Positions 1 through 7,080 of a stretch of DNA of 35,122 nt are shown here, piece after piece. This stretch comes from Candidatus Kuenenia stuttgartensis (GTDB lineage: Bacteria > Planctomycetota > Planctomycetia > Planctomycetales > Planctomycetaceae). Below the pieces are notes generated by a model. The model was not told the origin of the DNA and searched no databases. It saw only the letters and a program-made list of their open reading frames with translations. The position numbers and the translations under genes are program-made. The DNA is taken from positions 1-35,122 of the forward strand of contig CAMDPK010000076.1 in the NCBI GenBank assembly GCA_945904015.1. Reading direction: 5' to 3'. Positions within the stretch are counted from its first letter, which is position 1. Each line of letters begins with the position of its first letter.

Positions 1-54
1 CGGCGCTAGCCCCGGTTTTACGGTATGAACCGGGGCTAGCGCCGCGCGGCTAAT
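1..54. repeat. Dispersed palindrome P1, copy A
   Basis: Left arm CGGCGCTAGCCCCGGTT (1-17) and its exact reverse complement at 28-44 enclose a 10-base loop. A CGCGGCTAAT extension follows to 54. The outer part of the left arm lies beyond the window edge. The same arm core recurs at 833-923, 1471-1564, 7010-7076 and 33701-33759. It sits downstream of the minus-strand PLD gene. Confidence 0.9.
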
Positions 55-102
55 TTCTGTGGCACGGATCAGTGTCGTCGCTCACTCGCGGAACGCGAAC
101 GG

Positions 103-813
103 TCACGTCTGGAACTGCTGCCACAAATCCTCAAATGTTTTTGAGAAGATGGCCACCAGGCGACGGTTGTTGGTGACGATAAAATTCTCTTCGTTGTTGG
201 CTGCGGCACCGCGTGTCCAGTTGTAGCTGCCGTTGAGCAGAATCTTGCTGTCGAACACCGCGAACTTGTGGTGCATGTGGTACTCGGTGCGATCCACTCG
301 CAGTTCAATGCCCGCCTGAAGAAAGCGATCCGCATCTGATCCGAGGTCTGCCGCTTTGTCATTGTCGGTGATGATTCGGACCCTGACTCCCCGACCGTGA
401 GCCTCCAGCACGGCGGAAGTCAGTCGATCGTCTGTGATCGTGAAGACGCAGATCTCGACCGTCTGCTTCGCCTGAGCCAACAGAGTCCGAATCCGCTGTG
501 GACAATCGCCGTGAGGACTGAACCACGCCTCAGCCATGTCCTCCTTGTCTTCGCCCGGCGATGGCTGAAGGACTTTGGCAATCTCTTCCAGCCACTCGAC
601 GATCATCGCCCCATTCGTGGCATCGATTGCTTCTCTGGCCAACCCGAATGCCAGCCGGCGAAAGTGAGCCAACTGTTCCGCATCAGCACCCGCCTCGTCC
701 AGATGCTGACTCAGCACGGACTTCTCCGCCCGCGACAGCCGTCGATCCGCCAACGACTGCTCCAGAATCTCACGCATTTGCTGTGGCGTCATCATGGCCC
801 TGCTCTCCGCCAT
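103..813 (-). CDS. PLD-like (HKD) nuclease/phospholipase family protein
   Basis: This 236-residue protein has one phospholipase D-type catalytic motif: H181, K183 and D188 in the HxKxxxxD arrangement, followed by NGSYNWT (194-200) and a NNEENF segment (206-211). Residues about 95-215 make a single PLDc_2 domain of the Nuc / mitochondrial cardiolipin hydrolase type, whose members work as homodimers on phosphodiesters, often as nucleases. The N-terminal 85 residues are helical and charged, with no recognised domain. No signal peptide is seen, so the protein is probably cytoplasmic. The ATG at 813 has no clear Shine-Dalgarno sequence; an ATG at 795 preceded by GGAG is an alternative. The gene lies between palindrome copies A and B, next to the RAYT gene, in what looks like an accessory region. 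The substrate is unknown; a nuclease role is inferred from the single-HKD architecture. Confidence 0.85.
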   Translation of the reverse strand: MAESRAMMTPQQMREILEQSLADRRLSRAEKSVLSQHLDEAGADAEQLAHFRRLAFGLAREAIDATNGAMIVEWLEEIAKVLQPSPGEDKEDMAEAWFSPHGDCPQRIRTLLAQAKQTVEICVFTITDDRLTSAVLEAHGRGVRVRIITDNDKAADLGSDADRFLQAGIELRVDRTEYHMHHKFAVFDSKILLNGSYNWTRGAAANNEENFIVTNNRRLVAIFSKTFEDLWQQFQT

Positions 814-832
814 TCGTGTTAGACCGCAAACA

Positions 833-923
833 TCAGCCGCAGGGCGCTAGCCCCGGTTCTCGTCACACAACCCCCGGTTCTCGTCACTCGTCACACAAAC
901 CGGGGCTAGCGCCCTGCGGCTGA
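833..923. repeat. Dispersed palindrome P1, copy B (left of RAYT)
   Basis: Near-perfect inverted arms with core GGGCGCTAGCCCCGGTT and its complement begin CATCAGCCGC and end GCGGCTGATG. The loop is longer than in other copies because CCCGGTTCTCGTCAC is partly duplicated inside it. The element lies just beyond the 3' end of the RAYT gene, and its twin (copy C) lies just upstream of that gene. Confidence 0.92.
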
Positions 924-939
924 TGATTTCAGCGGATCG

Positions 940-1422
940 CTATTTGAACTGCATCCGATCCTGCGCTTCGCGTACATAAATGCACACGGTTTCCAAATCC
1001 TCTTCGTTGTTGACGCACTCCCAATCTCCTCCCACGGACCACACGGGGCGATCACGAAACACCTCCCATTGTTTCCGGAGTCCGCGAGTGCCATTGGCCT
1101 TCAATTGGTCGCGGACAGTGGCACCAGAAGATCCCACGGCGGTAACAACGGCATGCACATGATTCGTGCGAGCATTAACCGCCCATAATCGCCAACCGCG
1201 ATGATCGCAGTGTCGTTGGCATTCGGTTTCGACGACCGTTCGTTGATCGGGATTCAGGAGGACGATGGCCTGCTTCACGCGTGTGCGATGCCACTGTTCA
1301 AGTCGCGGCTGCGGCGGCTGGTGGCCGTGTCCGCGCCGTCGCCAGCCCCGTTCGTCGCCTTGCAGATGCGTGCCATACACGGTCCAAGTGATGAAGAAGG
1401 CGATCGGCTCATCAGAGTTCAT
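940..1422 (-). CDS. REP-associated tyrosine transposase-like protein (RAYT, Y1_Tnp/IS200 superfamily)
   Basis: This 160-residue single-domain HUH transposase begins with FFITWTVYGTHLQGDERGW (9-27), a signature I associate with planctomycete Y1 transposases. It has the metal-binding HUH motif as H88-V-H90 in RTNHVHAVV. The likely catalytic tyrosine is Y149 in VCIYVREAQ near the C-terminus. RAYT proteins are single-copy domesticated relatives of IS200/IS605 transposases that bind and cut REP palindromes. Here the gene is bracketed by two copies of palindrome P1 (833-923 and 1471-1564), with further copies elsewhere in the window, which is the layout expected for a RAYT and its REP substrate. 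The ATG at 1422 has no obvious ribosome site. An ordinary IS200-type element is less likely because there is no TnpB and the termini are dispersed repeats. Confidence 0.88.
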   Translation of the reverse strand: MNSDEPIAFFITWTVYGTHLQGDERGWRRRGHGHQPPQPRLEQWHRTRVKQAIVLLNPDQRTVVETECQRHCDHRGWRLWAVNARTNHVHAVVTAVGSSGATVRDQLKANGTRGLRKQWEVFRDRPVWSVGGDWECVNNEEDLETVCIYVREAQDRMQFK

Positions 1423-1470
1423 GATGCAGGTCTCGAATCGTCGAATTCGATCAATCCGCCGCCGGACCCA

Positions 1471-1564
1471 TCAGCCGCAGGGCGCTAGCCCCGGTTCTGT
1501 CACGCGGCGAGAGGATGTGATTCTATTGAACCCGATCGAACCGGGGCTAGCGCCCTGCGGCTGA
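1471..1564. repeat. Dispersed palindrome P1, copy C (right of RAYT)
   Basis: The arms begin CATCAGCCGC (left, from 1469-1471) and end GCGGCTGAT (right). Both carry the core GGGCGCTAGCCCCGGTT and are separated by a roughly 40-base loop. It lies about 50 bases upstream of the RAYT start codon, so copies B and C flank the transposase. Confidence 0.92.
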
Positions 1565-1573
1565 TTGGCTCAT

Positions 1574-1791
1574 CTGTCGCCGTGGGCTTCAACCCACGGA
1601 TGGGGATGACGCGCGAATCGTTCGTCGCGGAGCGACGAGGGAATGTGTGGAGACGACGACACACATCCCTTTGGCGGACGATGGTGTGGCGATGGTTCAA
1701 TCGTCGCTCCGCGACGAGATGATTTGGCGGGATGGCCGACCGTGGGTGGAAACCCACGGCGACCTTCGGCGGTCGCTCTGCGACCAAGGAC
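1574..1791. repeat. Nested composite of palindromes in gene-free DNA
   Basis: An outer inverted pair is formed by GTCGCCGTGGGCTTCAACCC (from 1576) and GGAAACCCACGGCGAC (ending 1763). Inside it is a second inverted pair built on CGTCGCGGAGCGACGA (about 1621-1637) and TCGTCGCTCCGCGACGA (about 1702-1718), each nearly palindromic on its own. A further small hairpin GGTCGCTCTGCGACC lies at about 1773-1787. The stretch 1565-1957 carries no convincing gene; apparent open frames through it are repeat-driven. Confidence 0.8.
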
Positions 1792-1957
1792 AAGAACCAA
1801 AGAGTCGCACACCCGCTCCCGCGTTCCCTTCGAAACAAATTGCATTGACTACGTTGTGCCGAAGTCTTGCAATTCCGAATTCGTAGTCCAGCGAACGATC
1901 GTTATCTCTGACCAACCTGATTTTGAGAGAGACCGGCTGAGAAAGGAGACTCTTGTC

Positions 1958-2707
1958 ATGTCCGATTCCGAAGAGCACAAGGTGAAGTTTTTTGTGTACG
2001 TCGTTGAGTCGCCGTCCGCCCCCGACCTGTATCATGGCCGCTCTGAGGGAAACATTGTGGCCCAAGCATTGCGGTTGGATCGCATCCCGTGCGTGGCACA
2101 TACAGCAATCGACAGGGATGCTTTTTACGGAGCCTTGGTTTACGGACTCTCCGAGGCAATGAAAGTTTTCCACGGACACTTGCCGGTTCTGCATTTCAGT
2201 GCGCACGGCAGCGTAGATGGATTGCAACTTTCAAATGGGGACTTCGTCACGTGGGATGAGATGCGGACACTTCTTGTTCCCATCAACAATTCTCTGTCCG
2301 GATCACTACTCGTCTGCATGTCTGCGTGCGAGGGATTTCATGCTTGCCAAATGGCGATGACCCTGGACGAAGAACCCCATCCTTTCTTTGCGACGGTTGG
2401 AAACCTTGGAGCACCGACATGGTCGGACACGGCAGTTTCATATGCCGCTTTCTACCACCTAGTTGCGAAAGGCTTTTCTGTGGCCGATGCGGTCGAGCGA
2501 ATGAACGTAGCCTGCGGCGACGGTTCATGGGTGATTCAAACGGCAACGGATGCGAAACAATCATTTCTAACCTTTCGCCAAGATGGAGATTTGGACGGTG
2601 CGCTCGAATCTCTCGAACGTACGGCCGAGCAATCCAATCTTCCACCCGATGTGAAGGCGCTGGCGTCGAATACCTCATTGCAGGGGGCCACGTTTGACAC
2701 TCAATGA
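1958..2707 (+). CDS. Caspase-fold (CHAT-like) candidate peptidase
   Basis: This 249-residue protein carries the two blocks of a clan CD (caspase/CHAT) active site: hydrophobic strand plus LHFSAHGSVDG with H83, then LLVCMSACEG with C124. Residues about 8-200 could hold the whole caspase-like fold; the ~50-residue tail is acidic and helical. CHAT peptidases cleave partner proteins and often act as effectors in signalling or conflict systems. No signal peptide or membrane helix is present. The start at 1958 is chosen because GAAAGGAG lies at 1941-1948 at ideal spacing; the frame stays open to 1643 but that part is repeat DNA. The gene converges on the kinase-PP2C-vWA operon, with 173 bp between the stops. 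The His-Cys dyad is read by eye and the sequence is divergent, so the fold assignment is probable, not certain. Confidence 0.7.
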   Translation: MSDSEEHKVKFFVYVVESPSAPDLYHGRSEGNIVAQALRLDRIPCVAHTAIDRDAFYGALVYGLSEAMKVFHGHLPVLHFSAHGSVDGLQLSNGDFVTWDEMRTLLVPINNSLSGSLLVCMSACEGFHACQMAMTLDEEPHPFFATVGNLGAPTWSDTAVSYAAFYHLVAKGFSVADAVERMNVACGDGSWVIQTATDAKQSFLTFRQDGDLDGALESLERTAEQSNLPPDVKALASNTSLQGATFDTQ

Positions 2708-2880
2708 CTGCAACTCGCTCTTTCGCGGCTAACCGATCGTTCATCCGAACCAATCCATTCCCGGTCATACTCGGCCAGTTTCATTTCGAGTTCATCGTTG
2801 CAGTCATGTCGTTTCTGAACGTCACTCCGTTTCATCGGTTAAAAAGTGTCTTTCTTGCTCTCCGAATATCACGATTACTT

Positions 2881-4185
2881 CTAGGCATACTCGACGCGAT
2901 ACGCGGGGAGAATCATGCGATTGAAGTACCGACCATGCGAATCAGCCGCCATCAAGCCTCGATAGATATCTGGTGGAACGCCGAGGTATCGATACACGGA
3001 GCCATTCCGAAATTCGATTTCCAGAACTTGTTGCGACTCGCTGTACCCCACTGACCTCATCGCTGTCGATGACACCGGTATCCGCGTTGGTGTCGGCCCG
3101 ATGGGGAGAACGTCCTCGGCGGCGATCGCCGCGATCTTGCTGGCACGCGACGGAGGTGTGGGCCGCATTCTGGGTCGGCTCAGAATGTCCTTGACGACTT
3201 GCTCGTCGGTTGCGGACAGGACCGGTGGTTGACCAATTCCCATGAGTTCAGGCAAGAACGGCTCTTGGCCCAGTGGCAAGCTCGTGGCTCGAATCAAGTG
3301 GCCTGCCAAGCATTTGGTCAAAGCATCTGGTGAGTGCCAAAGCTCTTGAAGCACCGCCGAATCCTGCGGGGATTCAAAGTCTCCTTGCTTAAAGAGCAAG
3401 TTGTCTCCGTTGTCGAAACGTTTCCAAAGTGCTTCGCCTCCTACCGCCAAGGCGCGTAATGCGCAGCCGATAACCAAGTGCGGGAAGCGATCTACTTCGG
3501 CGTTGTAAGTTCCATCTTTAAGCCGCAGCGGGTGTTGATAGTTGGAGTGCCCTGCTTCTCCAGACTGTTGATCGGCCAGCGCGGGGACGAACATGCCATC
3601 GTAGTCGATCAACTTGAGCTTGAGGTTGTGCTTGCCGTCAGACACCAGGAGCACGTTGCCGTGTTGTAGATCGGCATGGGCGAGGCGAGCATCTCGGAGT
3701 TGCTGCGCCAACTTGACCCAAATCCGGGCCAGCGATTCCAATGTTTCCGGGTGAGGCAGGTTGTTGCCCACGAATGAGTTCAGCGTCGTTCCTTCAACCC
3801 ACTGCATCTTCACGATCGGAAACCATTGACCGCGAACACGAATGCCTTCGGGCAAGTAGTCAAATTCGACTGTGAAGGGAAGTTTCGCCTGCTGCAAGTA
3901 ATCGCTGATTTCACGATAGCGCTCTTGTTGGTCCGGGACTTTGCGAGTGAAACACTTCACTGCGCAATCATGCCCCGTGGTCGGACAGTGGATTCTGTAG
4001 ACGTCGGCAAAGTTGCCTGACATGACGACTGGCAAGCCCTGGCGATTGAGGACAGTCTTTCCCAGCCGCAATTCCGAATCCTGAAAATTGAGCCCAGGGT
4101 TTTGAACGGCTTCGTTAAAGTCTGTTGAATTTGGCCAGAACATGACGCGGAACCACCAAATAGTGAGTGCAACATTCCACTTCAC
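2881..4185 (-). CDS. Protein kinase-like protein with C-terminal KTSC domain
   Basis: This 434-residue protein has a kinase-like domain at about 50-300. It shows a glycine-loop-like GNFADVYRI, K77 in CAVKCF, a catalytic loop HADLQHGNVLL (D172, N177) and IDYDG (D194/D196) in place of DFG. A proline-rich linker (about 340-375) leads to a KTSC domain at 375-434 (VGYSESQQVLEIEF, VYRYLGVPP, SHGRYFN). HADLQHGN is typical of the kinases found in vWA-PP2C-kinase triads. KTSC domains are small modules whose role is poorly known. The GTG start overlaps the PP2C stop by four bases (GTGA), implying translational coupling; an internal ATG at 4143 is possible. It is the last gene of phd-vapC-vWA-PP2C-kinase. 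Predicted role: Ser/Thr phosphorylation opposed by the adjacent phosphatase. The substrate is unknown. Confidence 0.85.
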   Translation of the reverse strand: MKWNVALTIWWFRVMFWPNSTDFNEAVQNPGLNFQDSELRLGKTVLNRQGLPVVMSGNFADVYRIHCPTTGHDCAVKCFTRKVPDQQERYREISDYLQQAKLPFTVEFDYLPEGIRVRGQWFPIVKMQWVEGTTLNSFVGNNLPHPETLESLARIWVKLAQQLRDARLAHADLQHGNVLLVSDGKHNLKLKLIDYDGMFVPALADQQSGEAGHSNYQHPLRLKDGTYNAEVDRFPHLVIGCALRALAVGGEALWKRFDNGDNLLFKQGDFESPQDSAVLQELWHSPDALTKCLAGHLIRATSLPLGQEPFLPELMGIGQPPVLSATDEQVVKDILSRPRMRPTPPSRASKIAAIAAEDVLPIGPTPTRIPVSSTAMRSVGYSESQQVLEIEFRNGSVYRYLGVPPDIYRGLMAADSHGRYFNRMILPAYRVEYA

Positions 4186-4901
4186 ACGTCAATTATCACG
4201 AGAGTGACATCATCGTTGCGAATGTCCCGCTCATCTCGCAGTGCCTCGATCCAGGCGACGAATGTGTCGGCCGATTGCTGGCAAGCAGCAAGGACCGTGT
4301 GCCACGGTTGCCGCTTCTCTTCGTGCTGTTTTAAGAACCAGTGAGCCAGTGCGTCCGTCGCAAGGAAAAAGCGGTCACCGGGCTGGCATTCGCCGTTGCA
4401 GTGATTTTCTCGCTCGGCGGTCACAATATCGACCGGCGTTCGTGAACCAAGAAGGCTCGGCTGAGTCCCGAAATCGTCAGACACCGCGAGCGGAAACGAG
4501 GCGAGCAATCGGTCTTCGCGGACCTGAAATAGACAGCTATCTCCGACCGCAACCGCCCACCAGCGCTGACGCCCCACTGGTTCCACCAGCAATCCGAGAA
4601 ATGTCGCAAATGCGCCCTGCTCGAATTTACTTTCGGCGTACCACGGCAATGGCCTAGATCCAACTTTGTCTAGCCAGCGTTGCTGCAACGACGGCAGCCA
4701 ATCCCGCCAGCGTTGTTGCCAGCGAACGGGCGACTCGACGTATTGTTCAACCAGCAACTTGGCCCAGGTATCGGCGAACGAACTCTCGGACGCACCATCG
4801 GCAATCGCGAACCGACCACGAGCCGGATCAACTGCGAAAGCGTCTTCATATTCGTCCGGATCATTGCCACGCTTCGGCAACCAAAAGGTTGTTGAATCCA
4901 C
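4182..4901 (-). CDS. PP2C-family (PPM) Ser/Thr phosphatase
   Basis: This 239-residue protein is a compact PP2C domain with its metal-binding blocks in order: YEDAFAVD (D20), FAIADGASES (D35), AVAVGDSCLF (about 117-125), FFLATDALAHW (D183) and RNDDVTLVII (D230/D231). It has no regulatory or membrane domain, so it probably acts in the cytoplasm. PP2C enzymes remove phosphate from Ser/Thr using Mn/Mg. Here the target is probably the neighbouring kinase, the vWA protein or both (inference from context). The start codon is GTG, 15 bases after the vWA stop, with no strong ribosome site, and the stop overlaps the kinase start. Together with its neighbours it forms a vWA-PP2C-kinase triad of the TerY-P type. 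Confidence 0.9.
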   Translation of the reverse strand: MDSTTFWLPKRGNDPDEYEDAFAVDPARGRFAIADGASESSFADTWAKLLVEQYVESPVRWQQRWRDWLPSLQQRWLDKVGSRPLPWYAESKFEQGAFATFLGLLVEPVGRQRWWAVAVGDSCLFQVREDRLLASFPLAVSDDFGTQPSLLGSRTPVDIVTAERENHCNGECQPGDRFFLATDALAHWFLKQHEEKRQPWHTVLAACQQSADTFVAWIEALRDERDIRNDDVTLVIIDV

Positions 4902-4916
4902 GGCTGGCTCGCGTTC

Positions 4917-5756
4917 TTATCGTAGGTTCTGCGCGACCTTGGTGCCGATGTCCAGAAAACGAATGACTGCGACGAGATCCGCGTTGAACACGAAGCCGCG
5001 CGTCTCGTCGGTTATCTGCATCTCCTCACGGCGGGCAGCCTCCTGTATGGGAGGGGGCAGAGTGCTGGACATGCGAAACAATCGGCGGGCGTAGTCGTCG
5101 GGGAGTTGGGTTTCGCTGCAAGGAAATTCAATGGGATGATCGGGGCGTGAAGATACATGTGCATTGAAAAACAACACTGGTCCGTCCGTGGAAGCCAATG
5201 ACCTCAGAGTCGCCGAAGGCGGTTCGGGATCACCGTCGGTGGCTTCGCCATCGGTGATGTTGATGATGATCGGCGGATAACAATTGGGATAACGCTCTAT
5301 GAAAGTCCCAATCGTCTGCCGAGCCAACTCCAATGCTTGGCACATGGGCGTCGTACCATCGGCTACCGGTTCAAACCAGACTTGAAACTTGATTGTTTGG
5401 TCGACCAGTCCGCCAGCACCGTCATCGACTTTCTTGACTCGCTGTTCAATGCGCAACGGGGCATCGGCGATCTCGCTGATTGGCACAAGGTCACGACCAG
5501 TGAGTGCTCCTCCCAAGGCCGGTGCGACTTGTCTGCCGTAGCCAATCACGCCGACGTGGTAATAGTCGCGCACGCCCTCGGATTTATTGCACTTGATGAC
5601 CAGATTCTGAAGCAGCCGATTGATTGCATCGGCGACGCCTTCGGCCTTCTTGCGTCCGAGCTGTCCACCAAACGGATCGGACATCGAGCCGGACTGGTCG
5701 ATGAGAAACAAAAAGCACGACGGGGTAACGCGGCTGATTTCTGCTGAGTAGGGCAT
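4917..5756 (-). CDS. von Willebrand factor A domain protein (TerY-like)
   Basis: This 279-residue protein is essentially one vWA domain with a complete MIDAS: D20-Q-S22-G-S24 in FLFLIDQSGSM, T136 in DGTTPMCQAL and D169 in INITDGEATDGDP. Such domains bind a divalent metal and then a partner protein; TerY-like members are intracellular and pair with a PP2C and a kinase. No signal peptide is seen. The ATG at 5756 is preferred over an upstream frame extension because GGAG precedes it at good spacing and it leaves a 14-base gap to the vapC stop. A longer reading to 5804 would overlap vapC. The C-terminal about 60 residues form a helical tail (TRGFVFNADLVAVIRFLDIG). It probably scaffolds or senses for the downstream phosphatase and kinase. 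Confidence 0.9.
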   Translation of the reverse strand: MPYSAEISRVTPSCFLFLIDQSGSMSDPFGGQLGRKKAEGVADAINRLLQNLVIKCNKSEGVRDYYHVGVIGYGRQVAPALGGALTGRDLVPISEIADAPLRIEQRVKKVDDGAGGLVDQTIKFQVWFEPVADGTTPMCQALELARQTIGTFIERYPNCYPPIIINITDGEATDGDPEPPSATLRSLASTDGPVLFFNAHVSSRPDHPIEFPCSETQLPDDYARRLFRMSSTLPPPIQEAARREEMQITDETRGFVFNADLVAVIRFLDIGTKVAQNLR

Positions 5757-5770
5757 TGGGTTCTCCAAGG

Positions 5771-6238
5771 TCACGAAGACGAAGAGGCTGTGAACGGTCC
5801 ACACCCCGAGGTCACATCCACACCTATCAGCCCGAAATGCGGGGCCGCAGTCAAGAGGTGGCGATCGTTCGTGTGGATTTCGGCGAAGCCATTTTCGCGG
5901 GCGCAGATCAGGTGCAAAGCATCGGCGGAACCGAGAAAGACCGTTGTGGGTAATGTCCGGTAAGCACCGGCGACTTGTTCGAGCAACTCCGACTTGAGGG
6001 GGAGTAGATTCCAGAGACCTTGCTGCACGTCACGGTCAAATTCCGCGAAGAAAATTTCCGCCTCAGCAAGTGTTAGAAAACCTTCTCGCAGCTTGCGGTG
6101 GAAGACGGCGGTCACTTCCGCGAGTGCCAATTCGCAGGTTGCAACATCACCCGCTGAGATCGCACAGGCTCGAACCAACTCGTGGCCGGGTTCGTTGAGG
6201 TAGAACTTCGCGACGTAAGCGGAATCGAAATAGATCAT
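5771..6238 (-). CDS. vapC: PIN-domain toxin, VapC family
   Basis: This 155-residue PIN domain shows the acidic metal-binding residues D5 (MIYFDSAYVAKF), E41 (LALAEVTAVF), D106 (LGSADALHL) and D125 (IHTNDRHLL). VapC toxins are Mg-dependent ribonucleases that cut tRNA or rRNA when freed from their antitoxin. The ATG overlaps the stop of the upstream antitoxin gene by four bases (ATGA, 6235-6238), the usual coupled layout. The length is slightly above the common 130-140 residues because of a GFTASSSS-type low-complexity tail. It is followed 14 bases later by the vWA gene on the same strand, so the toxin-antitoxin pair probably heads a five-gene transcript. Confidence 0.88.
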   Translation of the reverse strand: MIYFDSAYVAKFYLNEPGHELVRACAISAGDVATCELALAEVTAVFHRKLREGFLTLAEAEIFFAEFDRDVQQGLWNLLPLKSELLEQVAGAYRTLPTTVFLGSADALHLICARENGFAEIHTNDRHLLTAAPHFGLIGVDVTSGCGPFTASSSS

Positions 6239-6486
6239 GTCCGGTCGCGATCCTCGGAGATGATCTGGGTGCTATCCGTCCCCCCCACGGGCCGGTGCAT
6301 GATGGCGGCGAATTCCGGGCTCGGTTGCCAGTCCTTGAATGACGTCCTCTTCGGTGACTCGTTCAAGGGGACGAGCTTCGCCACGGACTTGCCGCTGTCG
6401 GTCACGAGAATCTCCCCGTACTGAGCGGCCTGATGAACCCACTGATCCGTCTCTTCGTGCAATTCGTGAATGGAGATCGATTTCAT
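6235..6486 (-). CDS. Phd/YefM-type antitoxin
   Basis: An 83-residue protein beginning MKSISIHELHEETDQWVHQA, then GEILVTDSGKSVAKLVPL, which is the Phd/YefM N-terminal DNA-binding fold (residues 1-45). The rest is a short disordered, acidic toxin-wrapping tail. The ATG at 6486 fits the family start; an upstream in-frame codon at 6516 would add ten atypical residues. It overlaps vapC by four bases. Such antitoxins neutralise the toxin and autorepress the operon, so this gene's promoter may control the vWA-PP2C-kinase genes as well (inference). The promoter would lie just above 6486, in DNA rich in repeats and helicase remnants. Confidence 0.85.
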   Translation of the reverse strand: MKSISIHELHEETDQWVHQAAQYGEILVTDSGKSVAKLVPLNESPKRTSFKDWQPSPEFAAIMHRPVGGTDSTQIISEDRDRT

Positions 6487-6550
6487 GCCCGCATTGTGCC
6501 GCCCCCGTTCGATCACAGCAACAGGAATGTGTTTCCGTCAAAGTCTTCTT

Positions 6551-6619
6551 GAGGGCCAGGCCGACCGCGTTTAGTGCGGGATCACCGGTCAGGAATCTCG
6601 CGGTGTGGCATCGACGAAC
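6551..6619. repeat. About 70-bp direct repeat, copy 1
   Basis: GGCCGACCGCGT ... AGGAATCTCGC ... GTGTGGCATCGACGAAC appears here and again at 7119-7190 in the same orientation with scattered mismatches. Copy 1 lies at the 3' end of the helicase remnant on the minus strand. Confidence 0.85.
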
Positions 6620-6895
6620 TCCGGATTTCGACCGCTTCCCCAACGACAGTCGCAGTTGGTCGAGTTCGTCGGCCAGTCGGCGGTCATGGGCTCGCAAGGC
6701 CTTGTGTACTTGCCAGACTGGCTCGAAGGCCGATTGCGAGAGGACGTGGTCGGCGTCTTCGGACTCGTCGATGAAGACCGGAATCACGATCGTGCTCCGC
6801 CTTCGGCGGACTTGCCGACGGCTTTGCGGATCACTCGGCCGACCGTCTGGATGATGTCCACCATCGACCGCTTGGGGTCAATGAACGCCACACGG
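6617..6895 (-). pseudogene. Fragment of a superfamily II helicase, frameshifted
   Basis: On the minus strand, 6895 down to about 6790 encodes VAFIDPKRSMVDIIQTVG followed by RVIRK, which is helicase motif VI (QTVGRVIRK). That frame then meets a stop, and the sequence continues in another frame from about 6790 to 6617 as IPVFIDESEDADHVL, FEPVWQVHKALRAHD and LADELDQLRLSLGKR. I recognise these as the segment that follows motif VI in large planctomycete-type SF2 helicases. Motifs I-V and the C-terminal part are absent. A single frameshift near 6790-6800 joins the pieces. It is therefore a decayed internal fragment bounded by repeats on both sides. Confidence 0.7.
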
Positions 6896-6907
6896 ATTTT
6901 CGATTTT

Positions 6908-6965
6908 CGATTTTCGATTGAAAATGCCGACTGCGGTTCAATCGAAAATCGCCAATCGAAAATTC
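6908..6965. repeat. AT-rich inverted repeat
   Basis: CGATTTTCGATTG (6908-6920) and CAATCGAAAATCG (6939-6951) are perfect 13-base arms with an 18-base loop. Extra partial copies of the arm (CGATTTT before, CAATCGAAAATTC after) sit on each side. It lies exactly beyond the broken 5' end of the helicase remnant and contrasts with the GC-rich surroundings. Confidence 0.85.
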
Positions 6966-7009
6966 ACTAACGTGGCTCGTTGGCCGGCGGGCGTGTGACT
7001 TGTGTCGAA

Positions 7010-7076
7010 TCAGCCGCAGGGCGCTAGCCCCGGTTCATGCTCGCGGGGGGAAACCGGGGCTAGCGCCCTGCGGCTA
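7010..7076. repeat. Dispersed palindrome P1, copy D
   Basis: The arms begin ATCAGCCGC and end GCGGCTAAT, share the core GGGCGCTAGCCCCGGTT with copies A, B, C and E, and enclose a loop of about 15 bases. It lies in gene-free DNA between the helicase remnant and the tRNA gene. Confidence 0.93.
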
Positions 7077-7080
7077 ATAT

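Noticed and set aside
1643..1957. N-terminal extension of the CHAT-like gene
   Set aside because: The extra 105 codons are translated palindromic repeats; a strong ribosome site supports ATG 1958.
2704..3054. A 116-codon plus-strand frame whose ATG overlaps the stop of the CHAT-like gene
   Set aside because: The ATGA overlap looked like coupling, but half the frame lies antisense to the KTSC domain and the product has no recognisable content.
6235..6516. Longer start for the Phd antitoxin at 6516
   Set aside because: The added ten residues do not fit the family, which starts at MKSISIHEL.
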